Shown piece after piece: positions 58,785 to 64,000 of a stretch of 64,000 nucleotides of DNA. Source of the stretch: Leptodactylus fallax (lineage: Eukaryota; Chordata; Amphibia; Anura; Leptodactylidae); the NCBI GenBank assembly GCA_947044405.1, contig CAMRHE010001101.1, positions 62,001 to 126,000 on the forward strand, in the 5' to 3' direction. A program made the position numbers and the translations under genes. The notes under the pieces are model-generated. The model had not been told where the DNA came from. It saw only the letters and a list, made by a program, of their open reading frames with translations, and searched no databases. Each line of letters starts with the position of its first letter. The first letter of the stretch is position 1.

Positions 58785-60612
58785 CTATAATGGCCTGCTA
58801 CACAGTATAATGCCCCCTTAGTGGCCCCACACACTATAATGCCTCTTTAGTGTCCCCCTCATAGTACAATGTCCCCTTAGTGACCCCACAGAATATAAAG
58901 CTCCTTTAGTGGTAGCTATACAGTAAAATGTATCATTTATTGACCCCTCACACAGTATCCTGCCCCCTTTACTGACCTCCACACAGTATAATGCCCCCTT
59001 TACTAGCCTACACACAGTATAATGCTTTGTTCACTAACCCAAATACAGTATAATGCCCCCTGTACTGGCCCCCACACAGTATACAATTTCTCATATAGTT
59101 TACTGATACCTCACAAAGTATAACACCCCCTTTACTGACTCCTACACAATATAATGCCCCCTTTACTAGCCCACACAGTATAATGCCCCCTTCACTGACC
59201 CCTCACCCAGTATAACGCCCCCTTTACTGGCCCCCACACAGTATAATATTCCTCACAGTTTACTGACCCCCTCACACAGTATAACGACCCCTTTACTGAC
59301 CCCTCACACAGTATAACGCCCCCTTTACTGGCCCCCACACAGTATAATATTCCTCACAGTTTACTGACCCCCTCACACAGTATAACGACCCCTTTACTGA
59401 CCCCTCACACAGTATAACGCCCCCTTTACTGACCCCCTCACACAGTATACTATTCCTCACAGTTTACTGACCCCCTCACACAGTATAACGACCCCTTTAC
59501 TGACCCCTCACACAGTATAACGCCCCCTTTACTGACCCCTCACACAGTATACTATTCCTCACAGTTTACTGACCCCTTCACACAGTATAACGACCCCTTT
59601 ACTGACCCCTCACACAGTATAACGACCCCTTTACTGACCCCTCACACAGTATAACGCCCCCTTTACTGACCCCTCACACAGTATACTATTCCTCAGTTTA
59701 CTGACCCCCTCACACAGTATAACGACCCCTTTACTGACCCCTCACACAGTATAATGCCCCCTTTACTGACCTCCACACAGTATAATGCCCCCTTTACTAG
59801 CCCACACACAGTATAATGCTTTGTTCACTAACCCAAATACAGTATAATGCCCCCTGTACTGGCCCCCACACAGTATACAATTTCTCATATAGTTTACTGA
59901 TACCTCACAAAGTATAACACCCCCTTTACTGACTCCTACACAATATAATGCCCCCTTTACAAGCCCACACAGTATAATGCCCCCTTCACTGACCCCTCAC
60001 CCAGTATAACGCCCCCTTTACTGGCCCCCACACAGTATAATATTCCTCACAGTTTACTGACCCCCTCACACAGTATAACGACCCCTTTACTGACCCCTCA
60101 CACAGTATAACGCCCCCTTTACTGACCCCTCACACAGTATACTATTCCTCACAGTTTACTGACCCCCTCACACAGTATAACGACCCCTTTACTGACCCCT
60201 CACACAATATAACGCCCCCTTTACTGACCCCTCACACAGTATACTATTCCTCACAGTTTACTGACCCCTTCACACAGTATAACGACCCCTTTACTGACCC
60301 CTCACACAGTATAACGCCCCCTTTACTGACCCATCACACAGTATACTATTCCTCACAGTTTACTGACCCCTTCACACAGTATAACGACCCCTTTACTGAC
60401 CCCTCACACAGTATAACGCCCCCTTTACTGACCCCTCACACAGTATAACGCCCCCTTTACTGACCCCTCACACAGTATACTATTCCTCACAGTTTACTTA
60501 CCCCCTCACACAGTATAACGACCCCTTTACAGACCCCTCACACAGTATAACGCCCCCTTTACTGGCTCCCACGCAGTATAATGCTTTGTTCACTAGCCCA
60601 AATACAGTATAA
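58785..60612. repeat. 32-bp-based tandem array upstream of the gene
   Basis: About 55 imperfect copies of a unit of about 32 bp, with CACACAGTATAACGCCCCCT and TTTACTGACCCCT. A block starting near 58989 (with GCTTTGTTCACTAACCC and CAATTTCTCATATAG) recurs about 782 bp later near 59771, so the array grew by block duplication as well as single-unit slippage. Confidence 0.95.
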
Positions 60613-62196
60613 TGCCAACAACAATGGTTTTGTCCAAGCAAAATATTTCCTGGGGCAGTTCTGGAAAATTTGGGACTTTTGGCAACTATGCATAAAAATG
60701 GTGGAAAGTAATGGTGCGGCATGTGTGGTAAAATGCTTGGCTGTATGGTGGAAACCTGATCCAGCGGCGTCCATGATGTGTCAGATCTGGCGCTTCCATA
60801 GTTATTGTTGTTCTCGTGAGATGTGAACAGCGCCTTAGATGAAGTGCAAATAAATGTCTGCTAAAAAGCGTTGGGGAAGAAAACTGCACCTCAGAATGAA
60901 TAAAAATCACCAAAATCTCAAAAAAAAAGTTCCATCTCAGCCATGGTCAAAGTGGTTTATGTTAAAGGACGGGTCATCGGACGCCATTATAAATTGTACA
61001 AAAATGTCAGAAACTTCAGCAGCAAACGGTGTCTATGAGCGGAATCCTAAAACCGCACATTTTGTTTCACAGATGGTGAGGTTTTTTTTATTTTTTTCAC
61101 TTTAAATAAATTCTTCCCTGCTCACAGTCTGGTCAGGACTCCACCTGCCGCCATTTTAGATTCTCTGACACCACAGCCCTGACGTAGAACTACATGTCCA
61201 AGCATCTGCCGCCATTAATAATCACCTACATGACTAAATATTAGCCATAAAAGCTGACATGACATCCTCTCCGTCACACAATGCACCACATACAGGCGGC
61301 TGCCGAGTTTCCCGCCATGTCTCCCCGCCGCGTTTACTTCACACATCTGTAGAGATGGCGCTGTACTGTATTGTCCACCAGAGGGCGCCCTGGCGTCAGC
61401 CCCGTGTATACCGATGGAGCGGGAGCTGACAGGACGGACGCCATAGACAATTATACAACACACCTGCCGCCCGATGTGCGAGCAATGGCGACGGGCCATG
61501 GGGCTTATATAAAGAGGAACTCCTACAGAAATATGCACAGAAGTCCTGCAGTCACATAACATCTAACACAGGAGACATATATCTATATACATCTATCTAT
61601 AGCTCCAGTTATACTGCCCCTATACAACTATACCTGCTATAGTATTGCCTCCTCTATGTAATAACCTGCCATTATCAGACATGTCACCCTGAGAGATATT
61701 CTGAGCCTACATTCACACGTCCAGCTCCATTTTTCACGGCCAGTTTTCCCAGATTCCTGGTACATTGCAGTGTATGGAGGGATCTGTGGAAATGACCTAT
61801 AGGTTACCCTGACCCCGGACTGTCAAAATATGGGTCACGTGAATAGCCCCATCCACAGACGGTGAACGTAATGGCGGCAGTAAAAATACGGTGTCCATTG
61901 TCATGTGAATGTAGGGTATAGGGACATGGCAAAGAAAGGGAGCGTCATTGTGAAGAGGCCTGACCTACATAGATGGACTATAGAAATGTAAAACACATAG
62001 ATACGCAGCTATAACTGAGACATAAGGCGGCGTTCACACTGCCGTCATTCTAATCTGTCATAGGATCGGCGCAGTAAATCTGTCACAATGGATTAAAACA
62101 CCAAGTCTGCCTTCACGTTTGCGCCAGAGTCTCCGTTGGAATAAAATCATTCACTGTAATGTGTAAAAGCTTTCTTCCATCTTGTTCGCTATTGTT
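60613..62196. other. Upstream flank, partly unique
   Basis: About 1.6 kb. It has a CTCF-like site at 61375-61389, a TATATAAAG box at 61506-61514, and a probable MITE between about 61705 and 61920 with CCTACATTCACACG-like inverted ends. Many short open frames but none with recognisable product. Confidence 0.5.
61375..61389 (+). promoter_or_regulatory. Candidate CTCF site
   Basis: CCACCAGAGGGCGCC agrees with every position of the vertebrate CTCF core CCASYAGRKGGCRS. It lies about 5.6 kb upstream of the dynein start codon. Confidence 0.6.
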
Positions 62197-62200
62197 TTAA

Positions 62201-62675
62201 CCCCTTCCTGACATCCGCTGTAATAGTACGGCGGATGACAGGGACTTAAATATGACTCTGGAGCTCAGAGTTACGAGTGTCAGAATATGGCGACTTTTTT
62301 TGCAGAGTTTTGGATTTTTGTTAAGGGGTTACAATGGAAATAAAACTATATAAATTTGGTATCCCTGGAATCGTACCGAAACATAGAATACAGATGACAT
62401 GTCATTTTCGCTTCACAGTGAACGCCGTAAAAAGGAAGTCCATAAGAAAGTCCCACAAATGCAGTTTTTCTCCAATTCCACCCCATTCTGATTTTTTTTT
62501 CCAGCTTCCCAGTACATTGTACAGAATAATAAATGGTACCATTATGAAGAAAAATTTGTCCCGCAAACATTAACCCCTCATATGGCTGTGTGAATGGAAA
62601 AATAAATAAGTTATGGGATTTTGGAAGGCGGGGAGTCAAAAACTAAAATTGAAAAATGCCACCAGTGGGAAGGGG
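62201..62675. mobile_element. TTAA-flanked element with CCCCTTCC ends
   Basis: 475 bp flanked by TTAA (62197-62200, 62676-62679). It starts CCCCTTCCTGACATCCG and its right end, reverse-complemented, is CCCCTTCCCACTGG. The interior contains ATGGTACCATTTATTATTC in reverse orientation. Non-coding. The TTAA site suits Kolobok or piggyBac; the ends differ from the AGGGGTT group. Confidence 0.65.
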
Positions 62676-62679
62676 TTAA

Positions 62680-62977
62680 ATGGAAGATAAACTAATGCCA
62701 GCGATCTGTGAATGGTGACAGATGCAAACAGAGGGCGCTCCGCTTGCTCCAGTCACTGTCAGCTTTTCAGTCCGTTGTTCTGATCCTAGGATAGTAGCAT
62801 AATGTACCGTGTTAGCCATAGAAAGTAGTGGAAGAGTGAAGAAACCAGGCTATCCTATGATAGACCAGGAAACTGGACTGAATGATGGCAGTATGTACAT
62901 AGCCGTAGATAGATGGATAGAAATAAATATGAGATATATAAATAACTATGAGAAGTGTAAAAGATATATATTAGATA
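62680..62977. other. Spacer before the Tc1 element
   Basis: About 300 bp with a short AGATAGATGGATAG microsatellite-like patch near 62908 and CAGAGGGCGCT (a partial CTCF core) near 62731. Nothing coding. Confidence 0.5.
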
Positions 62978-64000
62978 CAGCGGGTACGGAAAGTATTCAG
63001 ACCCCTTTAAATTTTTCACTCTTTGTTTCATTGCAGACATTTGCTAAAAGCAAAAAAAAGTTCCTTTTATTTCTCATTAATGTACACTCAGCTCCCCATC
63101 CTGACAGAAAAAAAAACAGAAATGTAGATATTTTTTCCAGATTTATTAAAAAAGAAACCCTGCAATCTCCCATGGCCATAAGTATTCGGAGCCTTTACTC
63201 AGTACTGAGTAGAAGCCGCTTCCTTCTGAGCTACTACAGCCAGGAGTCTTCTTGGGAATGATACAACAAGTTTCTCACATCTGGATTTGGGGATCCTCGG
63301 CCATTCTTCCTTGCAGATCCTCTCCAGTTCCGTCAGGTTGGATGGTGAACGTTGGTGGAGCCATTTTCAGGTCTCTCCAGAGATGCTCAGTTGGGTTGAG
63401 GTCCGGGCTCTGGCTGGGCCGGTCAGGAATGGTCACAGAGATGTTCCTTAGTTATTTTAGCTGTGTGCTTAGGGTCATTGTCTTGTTGGAACCTTCGGCC
63501 CAGTCTGAGGTCCAGAGCACTCTGGGAGAGGTTTTCTTCCAGGATATCTCTGTACTTGGCCGCATTCATCTTTCCTACAATTACACCCAGTCGTCCTGTC
63601 CCCCATAGCATGATGCTGCCACCGCCATGTCTCACTGTTGGGATTGTACTGGGCAGGTGATGAGCAGTGCCTGGTTTTCTCCACACATACCGCTTAGAAT
63701 TAACGCCAAAAAGTTCAATCTTCGTCTCCTCAGAGCAGAGAATCTTATTTCTCATAGTCTGGGAGTCCTTCATGTGTTTTTTGGCTTTCATATGTCTTGC
63801 ACTGAGGAGAGGCTTCCTTCGGGCCGCTCTGCCATAAAGCCCCGACTGGTGGAGGCTGCAGTGATAGTGACTTTGTGGAACTTTCTCCCATCTCCCTACT
63901 GCATCTCTGGAGCTCGGCCACAGTCATCTTTGGGTTCTTCTTTATCTCTCTCACCAAGGCTTTTCTCCCACCATTGCTCAGTATGGCTGGACGGCCAGGT
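62978..64000 (-). mobile_element. Tc1/mariner element, truncated by the window edge
   Basis: The left end begins CAGCGGGTACGGAAAGTATT after a TA target dinucleotide, matching the terminal repeats of vertebrate Tc1-like elements. The interior carries a degenerate transposase read on the minus strand. The far terminal repeat and the transposase start are beyond base 64000. Confidence 0.9.
63210..64000 (-). pseudogene. Tc1-like transposase, frameshifted remnant
   Basis: Tc1 transposases cut and paste DNA through a DDE/DDD catalytic triad. Pieces are readable in several frames. At 63957-63745 is part of the N-terminal helix-turn-helix region ([17 protein letters not shown]). At 63791-63423 is the catalytic core, with [17 protein letters not shown] and the [11 protein letters not shown] motif carrying the second catalytic Asp. 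At about 63420-63210 is the C-terminal part (SPSNLTELE-type tract). Frame changes near 63790-63850 and a stop after the core show that the copy is inactive. It is a common repeat, unrelated to the dynein gene. Confidence 0.88.

Noticed and set aside
61506..61514. TATATAAAG as a promoter of a plus-strand gene
   Set aside because: No supported coding sequence follows before the MITE and Tc1 element; an isolated TATA-like word is expected by chance in AT-rich DNA.
62809..63261. 150-residue plus-strand frame
   Set aside because: It runs through the Tc1 terminal repeat and the antisense of its transposase; no recognisable protein.

Overview
The window looks like nuclear DNA of a vertebrate, most likely an amphibian and probably a frog or toad. 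The one protein-coding gene found has many short exons with GT-AG introns. The introns are loaded with tandem arrays and small inverted-repeat transposons, including several flanked by TTAA and a Tc1/mariner copy. The species call is inference; the gene call is read from the sequence.

The gene is on the minus strand and encodes the N-terminal tail of an axonemal outer-arm dynein heavy chain of the DNAH9/DNAH11/DNAH17 group, best matched by DNAH9. Fifteen coding exons run from the start codon at 55814 down to 4958. All have canonical splice sites and every junction phase agrees. They encode 889 complete codons plus one base. The rest of this roughly 4,400-residue protein must lie beyond base 1.

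Layout from right to left, in the direction of transcription. 55815-64000 is upstream flank, with a candidate RFX X-box beside a FOX site about 100 bp before the start codon, candidate CTCF sites, a 32-bp tandem array and a broken Tc1 element at the edge. Intron 1 (44705-55457) holds a 97-bp tandem array, a G-homopolymer tract that looks like poor consensus, and a five-copy TGACGTC repeat. Intron 2 holds a 90-bp array, and intron 5 a 23-bp array with a GGATCC core. Intron 11 holds about 7.5 kb of GATA microsatellite. Introns 14 and 15 are filled with one 31-bp minisatellite, about 11 kb and more than 4.3 kb, on both sides of exon 15.

Tandem arrays make up roughly half of the window and somewhat more than half of the gene span. 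Long open frames in these arrays are artefacts of repeats without stop codons. I found no tRNA, rRNA, CRISPR or bacterial-type gene system. The most notable points are the dynein gene with satellite-filled introns, the exon stranded inside a 31-bp minisatellite, the cilia-type promoter motifs, and nested transposon/minisatellite structures.
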